A DNA stretch of 64,000 nt from Candidatus Limiplasma pullicola (GCA_018710985.1 DVIV01000045.1:1-64000), one strand, 5' to 3'; positions 32,476 to 43,256 are shown, numbered from the stretch's first letter. A program made the numbers and translations. The notes: a model not told the origin generated them from the letters alone.

Positions 32476-33299
32476 ACTGCCAAAAGAGTCTGGATCTGGC
32501 CTACAAGATCCGCCTGCACGCGCTGGAGATGACCAGCCGCGGGGGTACCTCGCACATCGCCAGCATCTTTTCCATGGCGGACCTGGTGGCCGTGCTCTAT
32601 GCCGACGTGCTGCGCTACGACCCGCGCAATCCGCGCATGCCTGGCCGCGACCGCCTGCTCCTGAGCAAGGGCCACGCGGGTGCGGGCATCTATGCGGCGC
32701 TGGCGGAAAGCGGCTTTTTTCCCGTGGAGGAGCTGCTCACCCACTGCCAGAACGGCAGCCGCCTCAGCGGGCATGTCAGCCACAAGGGCGTGCCGGGGGT
32801 GGAGGCCTCCACGGGCTCGCTGGGGCAGGGCCTGCCCATGGCCATGGGCATGGCGATGGCCGCGAAGCTGAACCATGAGGATCACCGCATATACTGCATC
32901 ATCGGCGACGGCGAATGCGACGAGGGCGCCATCTGGGAAAGTGCGCTCATCGCCCACCAGTATAAGCTGGACAACTTCATCGTCACCATCGACTTCAACA
33001 AGATCCAGTCCCTGGCCCCGGTGGAGGAGACGATCGCGCTGGAGCCGCTGGACGAAAAATGGCGCGCCTTCGGCTGGCACGTCATCCGCGTGGACGGGCA
33101 CGACCACGAGGCGTTGCACCGCGCCTATGAGGAGGCCCGCGGCGCGATGGGCGGCGGCAAGCCCGTCGTGGTCATCGCCGATACGGTGAAGGGCAAGGGC
33201 GTGAGCTTTATGGAGCATTCCGTGCTGTGGCATTACCGCACCGCGCGCGGCGAGGAATACGAAGCGGCGCTGAAAGAACTGGAGGCCGGCAAGCCATGA
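32472..33299 (+). CDS. transketolase, N-terminal (TPP-binding) subunit
   Basis: 275 residues, the pyrophosphate-binding half of a two-gene transketolase. The segments LSKGHAGAGIYAAL (about 65-78), GVEASTGSLGQGLPMAMGMA (about 111-130), and the thiamine diphosphate motif GDGECDEGAIWESA with the downstream asparagine in DFNKIQS are all present; the C-terminal part has VIADTVKGKGVSFME. It transfers two-carbon ketol units in the pentose phosphate pathway. It is joined to its partner by a 4-base ATGA overlap, so 1:1 synthesis is likely. Co-transcription with a sugar transferase suggests either a housekeeping enzyme placed by chance or a special sugar for the glycan. Confidence 0.93.
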   Translation: MNCQKSLDLAYKIRLHALEMTSRGGTSHIASIFSMADLVAVLYADVLRYDPRNPRMPGRDRLLLSKGHAGAGIYAALAESGFFPVEELLTHCQNGSRLSGHVSHKGVPGVEASTGSLGQGLPMAMGMAMAAKLNHEDHRIYCIIGDGECDEGAIWESALIAHQYKLDNFIVTIDFNKIQSLAPVEETIALEPLDEKWRAFGWHVIRVDGHDHEALHRAYEEARGAMGGGKPVVVIADTVKGKGVSFMEHSVLWHYRTARGEEYEAALKELEAGKP

Positions 33300-34228
33300 G
33301 AGACACCTTCACCCGCTGCCTGGAAGCCTACGCCCAGACGCACCCCGAGCTGGTGCTGGTCACCGGCGACCTGGGCTTTGGCGTGCTGTTTCCCTACATG
33401 AAAAAATTTCCCGACCGCTTCATCAACGCCGGCATTTCGGAGCAGGCCATGATGAGCATGGCCGCCGGCATGGCGCTGGAGGGAAAGACGGTGGTGGTCT
33501 ATTCCATCGGCAACTTCCCCACGCTGCGCTGTCTGGAGCAGATCCGCAACTGCTGCGCCTACCATGAGGCGAACGTGAAGATCGTGTGCGTGGGCGCAGG
33601 CTTCGTCTACGGTACGCTGGGCATGACGCACCACGCCACGGAGGACATGAGCGCGCTGCGCATCCTGCCGGGCGTGAAGGTATACGCGCCCGCCGACGGC
33701 GTGGAGACCGAGGCCGTGATGGGGCCCTTCCTCAGCGAGCCGGGCGTGGCCTACCTGCGCATCGGCCGCGGCGGCGAACCGCATTTTCACGAGGACGGTT
33801 CCCTGGCCGGCTACCGCTGCGGGCAGGCGCTGGAGCAGTTCCCCGGCACGGATGCCTATATTCTCACGGCGGGCGGCATTCTGGGCAGCGCCGTGGAAGC
33901 GGCGCATCTATTGGAGGCGGACGGCCTGCACATCGGCGTGGCCAGCTTCCCCACCGTCAAGCCCCTGGACGAAGCCTACCTCGCGGCGCTGTGCGGCCGG
34001 GTGCCCGTGCTCTTCACGCTGGAGGAGCACACCATCGTGGGTGGCTTCGGCGGCGCGGTGTGCGAATACGTCTGCGGCCTGACCGGCCCGCGCCCCCGCG
34101 TGGTGCGCCTGGGCCTGAACGATACCTATTGCAGCATCGTGGGCAACCAGAGCTATCTGGAAAAGCACTTCGGCCTGGACGGCGAAGGCGTGGCCCGGCG
34201 CGTGCGTCAGGAATTGGGAAGAGCGTAA
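33296..34228 (+). CDS. transketolase, C-terminal subunit
   Basis: 310 residues from ATG 33296. The pyrimidine-binding half carries LVLVTGDLGFG, FINAGISEQAMMSMAAGMAL (with the glutamate that activates thiamine diphosphate at about residue 49), then GFVYGTLGMTHHATEDMSALRILPG. The C-terminal domain has YILTAGGILGSAVEAA and LFTLEEHTIVGGFGGAV. The subunit works only with the preceding gene. It ends the three-gene operon before a strong terminator. Confidence 0.93.
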   Translation: MRDTFTRCLEAYAQTHPELVLVTGDLGFGVLFPYMKKFPDRFINAGISEQAMMSMAAGMALEGKTVVVYSIGNFPTLRCLEQIRNCCAYHEANVKIVCVGAGFVYGTLGMTHHATEDMSALRILPGVKVYAPADGVETEAVMGPFLSEPGVAYLRIGRGGEPHFHEDGSLAGYRCGQALEQFPGTDAYILTAGGILGSAVEAAHLLEADGLHIGVASFPTVKPLDEAYLAALCGRVPVLFTLEEHTIVGGFGGAVCEYVCGLTGPRPRVVRLGLNDTYCSIVGNQSYLEKHFGLDGEGVARRVRQELGRA

Positions 34229-34250
34229 AAACAAACGTTACAGCATAAAG

Positions 34251-34288
34251 ACAGGCCCCGCGGGCGAATCCCGCGGGGCCTGTTTTTT
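34251..34288. terminator. bidirectional terminator
   Basis: A 14-bp perfect stem (ACAGGCCCCGCGGG, 34251-34264; complement 34270-34283), 5-base loop and T6. The T-run touches the gatB stop codon. Serves the transketolase operon and probably the convergent gatB. Confidence 0.88.
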
Positions 34289-35737
34289 ATCCCTGCTCTC
34301 CCAGCAGCTCCAGCAGCTTTTGCCGCAGGGCCTCCGGATCGGCCTTGCCGCGCGTGAGCGCCATGGCCTTGCCCATCAGGGCCTTTTCCACGTTGGTTTT
34401 GCCGGAGCGGTAGGTTTTCACCATGTCGGGGTTATTCTCCAGCGCCTCCCGCGCGGCGGCCTCCAGCGCGGCAGGATCGGTGAGAGTAAACAGGTCGTGG
34501 TCCTGCGCATAGGCGGCGGGGTCCTGATCCTGATCAAAGAGCGCGGAGAGAATCTTTTTTCCGGTGGAGCTGTTGACCTTGCCCGCGCCGATCATGTCGC
34601 TGAGCGCCGAAAGGTGCTCCGGCGCGATGGGCAGCGCCTCCGGGCCGCGCTCGCCGGTATGCGCGGTATCGCGCAGGGTGATCTGCGCAAAAACCTCGCC
34701 CAGAATGAGGTTGCAAAGCGCCACGGGGTTTTGTGCCAGGGCGGCCGCCTGCTCGAAGTACTCCGCGAGCCAGCGCTCGGCGGTGAGCTGCTCGGCCGCA
34801 TAGGCGGTCAGCCCGTACCGCTGCATGTAGCGCATGCGGCGCTCGTCGGGCAGCGCGGGGATGGATGCGCGGATCTCGGCCATTTCGGCGTCGCCGAGGT
34901 AGATTTCCGGCAGATCGGGGTCGGGAAAGTAGCGGTAATCGGCGCTGTTTTCCTTGCGGCGCATGGAGGTGGTCTTGCCGGTCTTTTGATCATACCGGCG
35001 GGTTTCCTGCACCACGGCCTCCCCCGCTTCCAGCGCCTCCACCTGCCGCCGGTACTCGGCTTCGATGGCGCGCTCCACGCTCTGGAAGGAGTTGAGGTTC
35101 TTCATTTCGGTGCGCACGCCGAAGGGCTCTCCGGGCCTGTGCACGCTCAGGTTCACGTCGCAGCGCATGCTGCCCTCGTTCATGCGGCAGTCGCTCACGC
35201 CCGTATAGGTCAGGACGGCGCGCAGCTTGCGCAGGTAGGCCACGGCCTCCTCCGCGGAGCGGATGTCCGGCTCGGACACGATCTCGATCAGCGGCACGCC
35301 GCAGCGGTTCATGTCCAGCGCCGTGCCGGATTTCTCATCGTGCAGGAGCTTGCCCGCATCCTCCTCGATATGGATGCGGGTGATGCCCACGCGCTTTTCC
35401 CCCGCGCCGGTCTGGATGGTGAGCGCTCCCCCCTCGCACAGGGGGCGGTAGAACTGGCTGATCTGATAGGCTTTGGGCAGGTCGGGATAAAAGTAATTCT
35501 TGCGGTCGAAGCGGCTGCGGTGGTGCACATGGCAGCCCAGCGCCATGCCGGCCATGGCCGCATAGCGCAGCACCTGGGCGTTGAACACCGGCAGCGCCCC
35601 CGGCAGGCCCATGCACACGGGGCACACATGCGTGTTGGGCTCCGCGCCGAAGGCGTTTTTGCAGGCGCAGAACACCTTGCTTTTTGTGCGCAGCTCCACA
35701 TGCGTTTCCAGGCCGATGACCATTTCATATGCCCTGT

Positions 35738-35741
<4 letters not shown>
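34287..35741 (-). CDS. gatB: Asp-tRNA(Asn)/Glu-tRNA(Gln) amidotransferase subunit B
   Basis: tRNA-binding kinase subunit of GatCAB, which phosphorylates the side chain of mischarged Asp-tRNA(Asn) or Glu-tRNA(Gln) before amidation. 484 residues, normal length. The opening is VIGLETHVELRTKSKVFC, then CPVCMGLPGALPVFN. The middle has RFDRKNYFYPDLPKAYQISQ and HIEEDAGKLLHDE, and the cradle domain contains YRYFPDPDLPE. The C-terminal YqeY-like tail carries GKTNVEKALMGKAM. The ATG overlaps the gatA stop by 4 bases with GGAGG 7 bases upstream. Confidence 0.97.
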
Positions 35742-37237
<1,496 letters not shown>

Positions 37238-37256
37238 AGGACAATGCGCCTCCCTT

Positions 37257-39338
37257 TCAGTCAAAGGTCCTGGGCACGGTGATCAGGCGGCCCGTCACGG
37301 TGGACGCGTTCATGAGCACCGCCTCGATGGGCAGGCTTTCGCCGGGCTCGTCGGGGCGCAGGGACTGCGCTTGGGGCGCGGTGCGCGGCCGCGGAGGCGC
37401 CTCGCGCTGCAGCCCGGCCAGCTCGCCCGCAAAGTCCACGATGGAGGCAAATTCCTGACTCATGCGCTCCTCCTCGCCGGGCGAGAGGGTGAGCATGGAC
37501 AGAAGCGCCGCGTTCTCCACCGCCTCGCGCCGGAGGGCGCGGACATGCTCTTCCCGCCCCGTCTCCGCCACCGACACGCCCAGCTTGAGCGCCTCCAGCT
37601 GCGAGGCGTCCACATAATCCGGCGCGCCGGTAAGCGGGCAGCGCGCATCCTTGGTCTTGGGGAAGGCGATGACCTCGCGCAGCGAAGACGCGCCCAACAG
37701 CAGCATGCACAGCCGGTCCACGCCGAAGGCAAACCCCGCGTGCGGCGGCGTGCCAAAGCGGAACGCGTCCAGCAAAAACCCGAAGCGTTCCCGCGCTTCC
37801 TCCTTGTCAAAGCCCAGGGCGCGGAACACCTTCTGCTGGATCTCCGCGCGATGGATGCGCACGCTGCCGCTGCCCAGCTCCACGCCGTTGAGCACCACGT
37901 CGTAGGCCTGCGAACGCACGAGGGGCTTGGTCCGGTCCTCCTGCATCAGCTCCACATCCTCCGGAAACGGCATCGTGAAGGGATGGTGCATGGCGGCATA
38001 GCGCTTTTCGTCCTTTTTGTATTCAAACATGGGGAAATCCGTCACCAGCGCGAACCGGAAATCGCCGGGGTCGGCCAGGCCCAACAGGTCCGCGCACTTG
38101 AGGCGCAGGCCGCCCAGCACCCGCCGCGCCACCTCCAGCGCATCCGCGCAGAAGAGGATGAAGTCGCCGGGCCGCGCCTCCAGACGCTCCTCCAGCTCCC
38201 GCCACACCGGCGGGTCAAAATACTTGGGCAGAATGGAGTTGACCTCGCCATTCTCACGGTAGAGAATCCAGGCCATGCCCCTGGCGCCGAGCCGGACGGC
38301 CTGGCGGGTGAGCAGGTCGATGGTGGAGCGGCTGAAGCTCGCCCCCGCGCCCCTGACGTTGATGGCGCGCACCACGCCGCCGTCTTTCAGCGCCTCCGTA
38401 AAAACGGAGAACGACGCGCGGCCGGCGATGTCGCTCACATCCACGATGGGCAGCTCAAAGCGCAGGTCCGGCTTGTCGCTGCCGTAGCGGTCCATGGCCT
38501 CCTGCCAGGTGAGCCGCCGGAAGGGATGCGGCACGGGACGGCCCATCACCCGCTCGAACAGGCGTGTGAACAGGTCCGTGAGGAAGGCGAGCATGTCCTC
38601 CTGGTCCACGAAGCTGCGCTCCATGTCCACCTGAGTAAACTCCGGCTGGCGGTCGGCGCGCAGGTCCTCGTCGCGAAAGCAGCGCGCCACCTGATAGTAC
38701 TTGTCGATGCCCGATACCATCAGAAGCTGCTTGTAGATCTGCGGGCTCTGGGGCAGGGCGTAGAACGTGCCGGGATGCACGCGGCTGGGCACCAGATAGT
38801 CGCGCGCGCCCTCCGGCGTGGATTTGCACAAAATGGGCGTTTCCACCTGCAAAAATCCCTGATCGTTCAAGATCCGCTGCACCTCGCTGAGCAGCGTGTG
38901 GCGAAAGAGCAGATTCCGGTACATCTGCGGGCGGCGCAGGTCCAGATAGCGGTACTTGAGCCGCACCTCCTCACGCACAGGCTCCTCGTCGGTGAGGGAA
39001 AAGGGCAGCGTATCCGCCGCAGAGAGCAATTCCATATGGCTGGCGGCCAGCTCCACCTCGCCGGTGGGCAAAGCGGGGTTGTAGGTGCTCTCGTCGCGCA
39101 GGCGCACCTCGCCGGTGATCTTGACCACGCTCTGGTTTTTGAGCCGCTCGGCCAGCGCAAAGCTGGCGGGGTCCGCCACGGCCTGGTCAAACACCGTCTG
39201 CACCACGCCCTCGCGGTCGCGCACATCCACGAAGATGACGCCGCCCATGTCGCGGCAGGTCAGCACCCAGCCGCACACCGTGGCCTGCCGGCCGATGTGC
39301 ACGCGGCGCAGGGTTCCGCAGTAATGCGTTCTTTCCAT
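37257..39338 (-). CDS. aspS-gatC: fused aspartyl-tRNA synthetase - GatC
   Basis: 693 residues in one open frame from ATG 39338 (GGGAGGT upstream). Residues 1 to about 590 are a full bacterial AspRS: an OB-fold anticodon domain (YCGTLRRVHIGRQATVCGWV, then GGVIFVDVRDREG), motif 2 region CFRDEDLRADRQPEFTQVD, a GAD insertion domain, and motif 3 GFAFGVDRLCMLLLG. The AspRS body ends like its relatives at LTGAPDYVDASQLEALKLGV. Residues about 591-693 are GatC: AVENAALLSMLTLSPGEEERM, then IVDFAGELAGL, LRPDEPGESLP and NASTVTGRLITVPR. No separate gatC lies in the operon with gatA and gatB. The residues that mark tRNA(Asp)-only enzymes (Leu and Lys in E. coli) are Met31 and Ser84 here, so a non-discriminating enzyme is plausible. 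It would make Asp-tRNA(Asn) and hold it near GatAB. Confidence 0.95.
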   Translation of the reverse strand: MERTHYCGTLRRVHIGRQATVCGWVLTCRDMGGVIFVDVRDREGVVQTVFDQAVADPASFALAERLKNQSVVKITGEVRLRDESTYNPALPTGEVELAASHMELLSAADTLPFSLTDEEPVREEVRLKYRYLDLRRPQMYRNLLFRHTLLSEVQRILNDQGFLQVETPILCKSTPEGARDYLVPSRVHPGTFYALPQSPQIYKQLLMVSGIDKYYQVARCFRDEDLRADRQPEFTQVDMERSFVDQEDMLAFLTDLFTRLFERVMGRPVPHPFRRLTWQEAMDRYGSDKPDLRFELPIVDVSDIAGRASFSVFTEALKDGGVVRAINVRGAGASFSRSTIDLLTRQAVRLGARGMAWILYRENGEVNSILPKYFDPPVWRELEERLEARPGDFILFCADALEVARRVLGGLRLKCADLLGLADPGDFRFALVTDFPMFEYKKDEKRYAAMHHPFTMPFPEDVELMQEDRTKPLVRSQAYDVVLNGVELGSGSVRIHRAEIQQKVFRALGFDKEEARERFGFLLDAFRFGTPPHAGFAFGVDRLCMLLLGASSLREVIAFPKTKDARCPLTGAPDYVDASQLEALKLGVSVAETGREEHVRALRREAVENAALLSMLTLSPGEEERMSQEFASIVDFAGELAGLQREAPPRPRTAPQAQSLRPDEPGESLPIEAVLMNASTVTGRLITVPRTFD

Positions 39339-39368
39339 AAAGCTGCAACCTCCCTTATCGCCGGGTAT

Positions 39369-39644
39369 GAAAAAAGCCCCCCGCCCCGGCATTTCCGGGG
39401 CGAAAGGCCAAAGCCTTCCGCGGTACCACCCGCGTTGGACAGAATTGTCCCACTTTCAGCAGGGAACGCCATTGATCCCCCCGCGCTGTACCGGGCGCGC
39501 CCGTCCGCGCCTACTCGGACCCTTCGGCCCTTTGGGACGGATGCTCGGGGATGTTCTTCGCTTTCCCGGCCCTGCCGCCTTTCCAGCCCCGGCGGCTCTC
39601 TGCGAAGGCCTTGCGGGCAAGCTACTCTTCCCGTCATCGCCATG
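39369..39644 (-). ncRNA. T-box riboswitch, asparagine specifier (AAC)
   Basis: The leader of the aspS-gatC operon. On the minus strand, GGGA-AGAGTA-GCTT forms the 5' side of the specifier loop and AAGC-GAAGAACA-TCCC the 3' side (39547-39566 region). By alignment with the GAAxNNNA pattern the specifier is AAC at 39553-39555, an Asn codon. Next come an apical stem with AGAGAG, a GGACA/TGTCC stem III, and the T-box CGGGTGGTACCGCGG (39418-39432). The terminator CGCCCCGG/CCGGGGCG, with outer GCC/GGC and T6, ends near 39370. Uncharged tRNA(Asn) should favour antitermination. The leader fills most of the 458-base gap 39339-39796. Confidence 0.92.
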
Positions 39645-39650
39645 TGCGGA

Positions 39651-39679
39651 ATGATAGCAGGGATTCGCCGGGCTGTCAA
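39651..39679 (-). promoter_or_regulatory. promoter of the T-box/aspS-gatC/gatA/gatB operon
   Basis: On the minus strand, TTGACA (39674-39679), 17-base spacer, TATCAT (39651-39656). Transcription would begin a few bases before the T-box stem I. Confidence 0.85.
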
Positions 39680-39745
39680 GGGGAAGCACAAAAAAAGTGC
39701 AGCCCGCATACCGCCCGTCACGGCAGCGTCTGAGCGCAAATAGCA

Positions 39746-39774
39746 GCGCCATGGACGAAAGCCGCCCATGGCGC
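39746..39774 (-). terminator. candidate terminator of the uxu operon
   Basis: GCGCCATGG/CCATGGCGC, a perfect 9-bp stem with an 11-base loop, 22 bases past the gntR stop on the minus strand. The tail TGCTATTTG is only weakly T-rich. Confidence 0.5.
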
Positions 39775-39796
39775 GTAATGAAATTTCAAATATCTA

Positions 39797-40483
39797 CTAT
39801 TGTGCCTGTTTGAAATATTCCGTGGGGTAATTGATGCGCAGCGCCGCCTCATCCACCTTGTAGCGGCTGAGATGGCGGTCCATCACCTGACGTGCGGCCA
39901 CCTTATCGCGCGCGGCCAGCGCTTCAACGATGAGCGCATGATCATCCACAATCTTGTTGTTTTTTACCGTGGTCAGCGACATGTTGCGCACCCGGTCAAA
40001 ATGGGCGGTGAAGCTGTTCATCATGCCGTAGGTCTGTTCCTTGCGGGCGATCCGGAACAGAAGGCTGTGAAACGCATTATCCAGCGCCCACAGGCGTTCC
40101 AGAGCCCCATCGGCCAGGTGGCGGCGCTGGAGCGCGATGTTCTCCTCCAGCATTGCCAGATCATCGTCCGTGACCACATCGCAGTCCAGCTCCACTACGG
40201 CGCCTTCCAGCACGCTGCGCATGAACCGCGCCTCCTCCACCAGATCGTAGTCGATCAAAGCGACGGCGCTGCCGCGCTGGGGATAGACGTCCACCAGCCG
40301 AACCTTGGACAGCTCCATCAGCGCCTCCCGCACAGGGGTGCGTGACAGGCCCATCTGCGCGGCCAGCTCGTTTTCACTGACCATGCTGCCAGGTTTCAGC
40401 TCCAGATGGATGATGTTATCCTTCAGATTGCGCAGGGCGTACTCCCGCCCTGTTTCGCGCATACGCCGCGCCAGAAGCCTCAC
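39797..40483 (-). CDS. GntR-family regulator, FCD subfamily (probable hexuronate regulator)
   Basis: 228 residues from GTG 40483, with AAGGAGG 8 bases upstream. The winged helix-turn-helix lies at about residues 10-75 (LRNLKDNIIHLELKPGSMVSE, then LSRTPVREALMELSKVRLV). The FCD domain at about 80-215 carries Asp in ALDNAFHSLLF, and the histidines of DDHALIVEAL and MDRHLSRY are the probable metal ligands. It follows uxuB by 13 bases in the same operon as uxuA, so it is probably the UxuR/ExuR-like regulator responding to a hexuronate intermediate. Repressor or activator cannot be told from sequence. Confidence 0.88.
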   Translation of the reverse strand: MRLLARRMRETGREYALRNLKDNIIHLELKPGSMVSENELAAQMGLSRTPVREALMELSKVRLVDVYPQRGSAVALIDYDLVEEARFMRSVLEGAVVELDCDVVTDDDLAMLEENIALQRRHLADGALERLWALDNAFHSLLFRIARKEQTYGMMNSFTAHFDRVRNMSLTTVKNNKIVDDHALIVEALAARDKVAARQVMDRHLSRYKVDEAALRINYPTEYFKQAQ

Positions 40484-40496
40484 GCTTTTCCCCTCC

Positions 40497-42110
40497 TTAT
40501 TGCAGTTCCTTTTTCAGGGTCGCGCGCACCGCGCCCGGGCCGGCCAGCATTTCGGAAAGCATTCTCTCCACCTTGTCCGCCAGTCCGGCCTCATAGAGGT
40601 TCACTCCAAAGAGCACCTCGTTTTCCAGAATCGGCCCGATCGCGCCCTGCACGCTCTGAGGCTGTCCCAGCTTTACAGCAGCCATCGCCTGCGTGAGCTG
40701 CCCAAGCATGGGGTCGGGACTGACTGCCATGTCGCGGCCCTCATCATCCACGCCAAGCAGGTAGCGCAGCCATCCGGCCAGCGCCAGCGGAATGGCCGTG
40801 AGCGAGGCGGGGTCCAGCGTGGGGGAGGCCATGTAGCTCTTGAGCGTCTCGCCAAAGCGCACGGGGATTTTCTGGCTGGTATCCGTAGCGATTCGCTGCG
40901 GAGTATCCGGGATAAACGGATTGGGCAGGCGCTGGGTCACGACCTCATCAATGAATGCACGGGGGCTGAGAATCCCCGGATCGGTCACCACGGGCAGGCC
41001 CTCGGTGTAGCCGATGCGCCTGACCAGTTCCACCAGCTCCGGATCGCCCATTTCGGCGGCGATGCTCTCATAGCCCAGCAGGCAGCCGTACACCGCAAGC
41101 GCCGTGTGCAGGGGATTCAGGCAGGTGGTCACTTTCATCCGCTCGGTCATGTTGACGGTATCGCGGTCGGTCATGTATACGCCGGCCTGCTCCAGCGGCG
41201 GCCGTCCGTTGGGGAAACGGTCCTCCACCACCAGATACTGCGGCACCTCGGCATTGACAAAGGGCGCGATATAGGTATGGCGTCCGGTGATGACGGGAGC
41301 CATACCCTCCACTCCCAGCGTTTCCAGCTGCTTTTGGATGATCTCAGAGGGACGCGGAGTGATCTTGTCGATCATGCTCCAGGGGAAGCTGACCTTCTGC
41401 TCGTCGGACATCCAGTCCACATAGGCGGCAGGCACGAGGCCGTTGTCCCGCCATCCGGCGGCGATTTCCAGCACACTCTGGCGCAGCTTTTCACCGTTGT
41501 GACTGCAATTGTCCATGCTGACCAGGGCGATGGGACAGGCGCCCGCCTCAAAGCGCACCAGCATCATGGCAGCAACCACGCTCATGGCATGCCGCGCCTG
41601 CTCCGGGCCATTTTTCAGGTCCTGAGCCACCACGGGCAGCAGCTGACCCTTCATGTCACGAAGGCCATAGCCTTTTTCGGTGATGGTGAAGCTGGCCATC
41701 TGCAGGGACGGGCTTTCAAAGACCGCTTTCAGGGCCTTCCAGTCGCGCGCGTTGGTGCAATCGGCCTTCAGTCCGTTGGCGATGGAGGCGATGACCTCCT
41801 TCTGCGTTTCGCCGTCCGGCCTGAGGCTGACCATGAGCGTCATGGAATCGTGCGGCGTATAGATCTGATCGATGATATCGTAGTCAAAGGTCTCCGCGGC
41901 CACGATGCCGCTCTGCTGCAACCCCTTGTTCAAAAGCCGCTGCTGCAGCCCGGCGATAAAACCGCGGAAGATGTTTCCCGCGCCAAAGTGCACCCAAACG
42001 GGGTTGTCGCCGGTGTGCATGCACATAGCAGGCCAGTCAAAAGCGGGAAGCGCGATGCCGGCCTGCTGCCACGCCTTCGCGTCGCGAATGCCCTGATAGG
42101 TAAGTTTCAT
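40497..42110 (-). CDS. uxuB: mannitol dehydrogenase-family protein, probable fructuronate reductase
   Basis: 537 residues of the long-chain polyol dehydrogenase family, NAD-dependent. The N-terminal VWVHFGAGNIFRGFIAGL (about 38-55) is the nucleotide-binding loop; DNCSHNGEKL, then SFPWSMIDKITPRP is the family core with the conserved lysine; later TTCLNPLHTALAVYGCLLGY carries the Asn and His of the active site (K-x4-N-x2-H pattern). Placed directly after uxuA and before a GntR regulator, it most likely reduces fructuronate to mannonate in glucuronate catabolism. ATG 42110 has GGAGG 11 bases upstream. Confidence 0.9.
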   Translation of the reverse strand: MKLTYQGIRDAKAWQQAGIALPAFDWPAMCMHTGDNPVWVHFGAGNIFRGFIAGLQQRLLNKGLQQSGIVAAETFDYDIIDQIYTPHDSMTLMVSLRPDGETQKEVIASIANGLKADCTNARDWKALKAVFESPSLQMASFTITEKGYGLRDMKGQLLPVVAQDLKNGPEQARHAMSVVAAMMLVRFEAGACPIALVSMDNCSHNGEKLRQSVLEIAAGWRDNGLVPAAYVDWMSDEQKVSFPWSMIDKITPRPSEIIQKQLETLGVEGMAPVITGRHTYIAPFVNAEVPQYLVVEDRFPNGRPPLEQAGVYMTDRDTVNMTERMKVTTCLNPLHTALAVYGCLLGYESIAAEMGDPELVELVRRIGYTEGLPVVTDPGILSPRAFIDEVVTQRLPNPFIPDTPQRIATDTSQKIPVRFGETLKSYMASPTLDPASLTAIPLALAGWLRYLLGVDDEGRDMAVSPDPMLGQLTQAMAAVKLGQPQSVQGAIGPILENEVLFGVNLYEAGLADKVERMLSEMLAGPGAVRATLKKELQ

Positions 42111-42150
42111 GGTCAATCAGACCTCCTTTTGGGGGGACCCGGCGCGGCCT

Positions 42151-42178
42151 GCCGCCCGCCCTTGCGGGAGCGGGCGGC
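42151..42178 (-). other. intercistronic hairpin between uxuA and uxuB
   Basis: GCCGCCCGC (42151-42159) pairs with GCGGGCGGC (42170-42178) around a 10-base loop; no T-run follows. Probably an RNA-stabilising or processing stem that sets different levels of the two cistrons. Confidence 0.5.
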
Positions 42179-42188
42179 GCGCCGCGGG

Positions 42189-43256
42189 TCACTGCTTTTC
42201 GATGGCCTCCCAGAGGCCGTTGAGGTAGGCGGCGCCCAGCGCGCGGTCATACAGGCCGTAGCCGGGGCGGCCCTGCTCGTCCCAGATCATGCGGCCATGA
42301 TCAGGACGCACATAGGTATCGGGACAGGTGTCGTGGATGGCCTTCATAATGGCGTACATATCCAGATCGCCGGTAGAGGACAGGTGTGCCGCCTCGCGGA
42401 AATGATGGTGCCCAAGGTACTTGACATTGCGCACGTGCATGGCGCCGATGCGGTTCATTTCGCCGAAATGACGGATGACCGCGGGCACGTCGTTCTCCGG
42501 GTTGGAGCCCAGCGAACCAGTGCACAGACAGACGGTGTTGGCCGGGCTGTCGTGCAGCTTGATGATCTTGTCATAGTCATCCTGGCTGTGGGCGATGCGT
42601 GGCAGGCCGAAGATGGGCCATGCGGGGTCGTCCGGGTGGCAGGCCATGCGCACGCCTACCTCCTCGCACACGGGAATCACCGCATCCAGAAAATACTTGT
42701 AATTCTCGCGCAGGTTATCAGGCGTCATGCCCTCGTACTGCTTCAGCGTCGTTTCCAGCAGCGCCAGACGCTCCGGCTCCCAGCCGGGCAGCGTGAAGCC
42801 ATGGCTGTCCTCGGCGGTCTTGCGCACGATTTCCAGAGGACCCATCTGGCCCAGGTCCTTTTCGTCAAAGTACAGGCTGTTGGAGCCGTCCTCCGGAATC
42901 ACGCGCGCCAGGTCGGTGCGCAGCCAGTCAAACACCGGCATGAAGTTGTACACGATCACCTTGATGCCATGGCGGGCGAGGTTTCGGATGGTGTCGATGT
43001 AGTTCTGGATGTACTTGTCACGCGTGGGCAGGCCGATCTTGATATCCTCATGGACGTTTACACTCTCGATGACTTCCAGCTCAAGCCCGGCTGCGTGAAC
43101 CTCATCCACCAGCTCCTTGATTTCCTCCTCTTCCCATACCACGCCGGCAGGCCGGTCCAAAAGGCCCATCAGGCCCGTCATGCCGGGGATCTGCCGGATG
43201 TATTTCAGCGGAATGGGATCTGCCTTGCTTCCATACCAGCGAAAGGTCATTTTCAT
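42189..43256 (-). CDS. uxuA: mannonate dehydratase
   Basis: Dehydrates D-mannonate to 2-keto-3-deoxygluconate in hexuronate catabolism. 355 residues, TIM barrel, normal length. Signatures: an N-terminal [20 protein letters not shown], then [61 protein letters not shown] and [13 protein letters not shown], which provide the metal-binding His and Cys residues. AAGGAG lies upstream of ATG 43256. It is first in uxuA-uxuB-gntR. No kdgK, kdgA or uxaC is in the window. Confidence 0.96.
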   Translation of the reverse strand: MKMTFRWYGSKADPIPLKYIRQIPGMTGLMGLLDRPAGVVWEEEEIKELVDEVHAAGLELEVIESVNVHEDIKIGLPTRDKYIQNYIDTIRNLARHGIKVIVYNFMPVFDWLRTDLARVIPEDGSNSLYFDEKDLGQMGPLEIVRKTAEDSHGFTLPGWEPERLALLETTLKQYEGMTPDNLRENYKYFLDAVIPVCEEVGVRMACHPDDPAWPIFGLPRIAHSQDDYDKIIKLHDSPANTVCLCTGSLGSNPENDVPAVIRHFGEMNRIGAMHVRNVKYLGHHHFREAAHLSSTGDLDMYAIMKAIHDTCPDTYVRPDHGRMIWDEQGRPGYGLYDRALGAAYLNGLWEAIEKQ

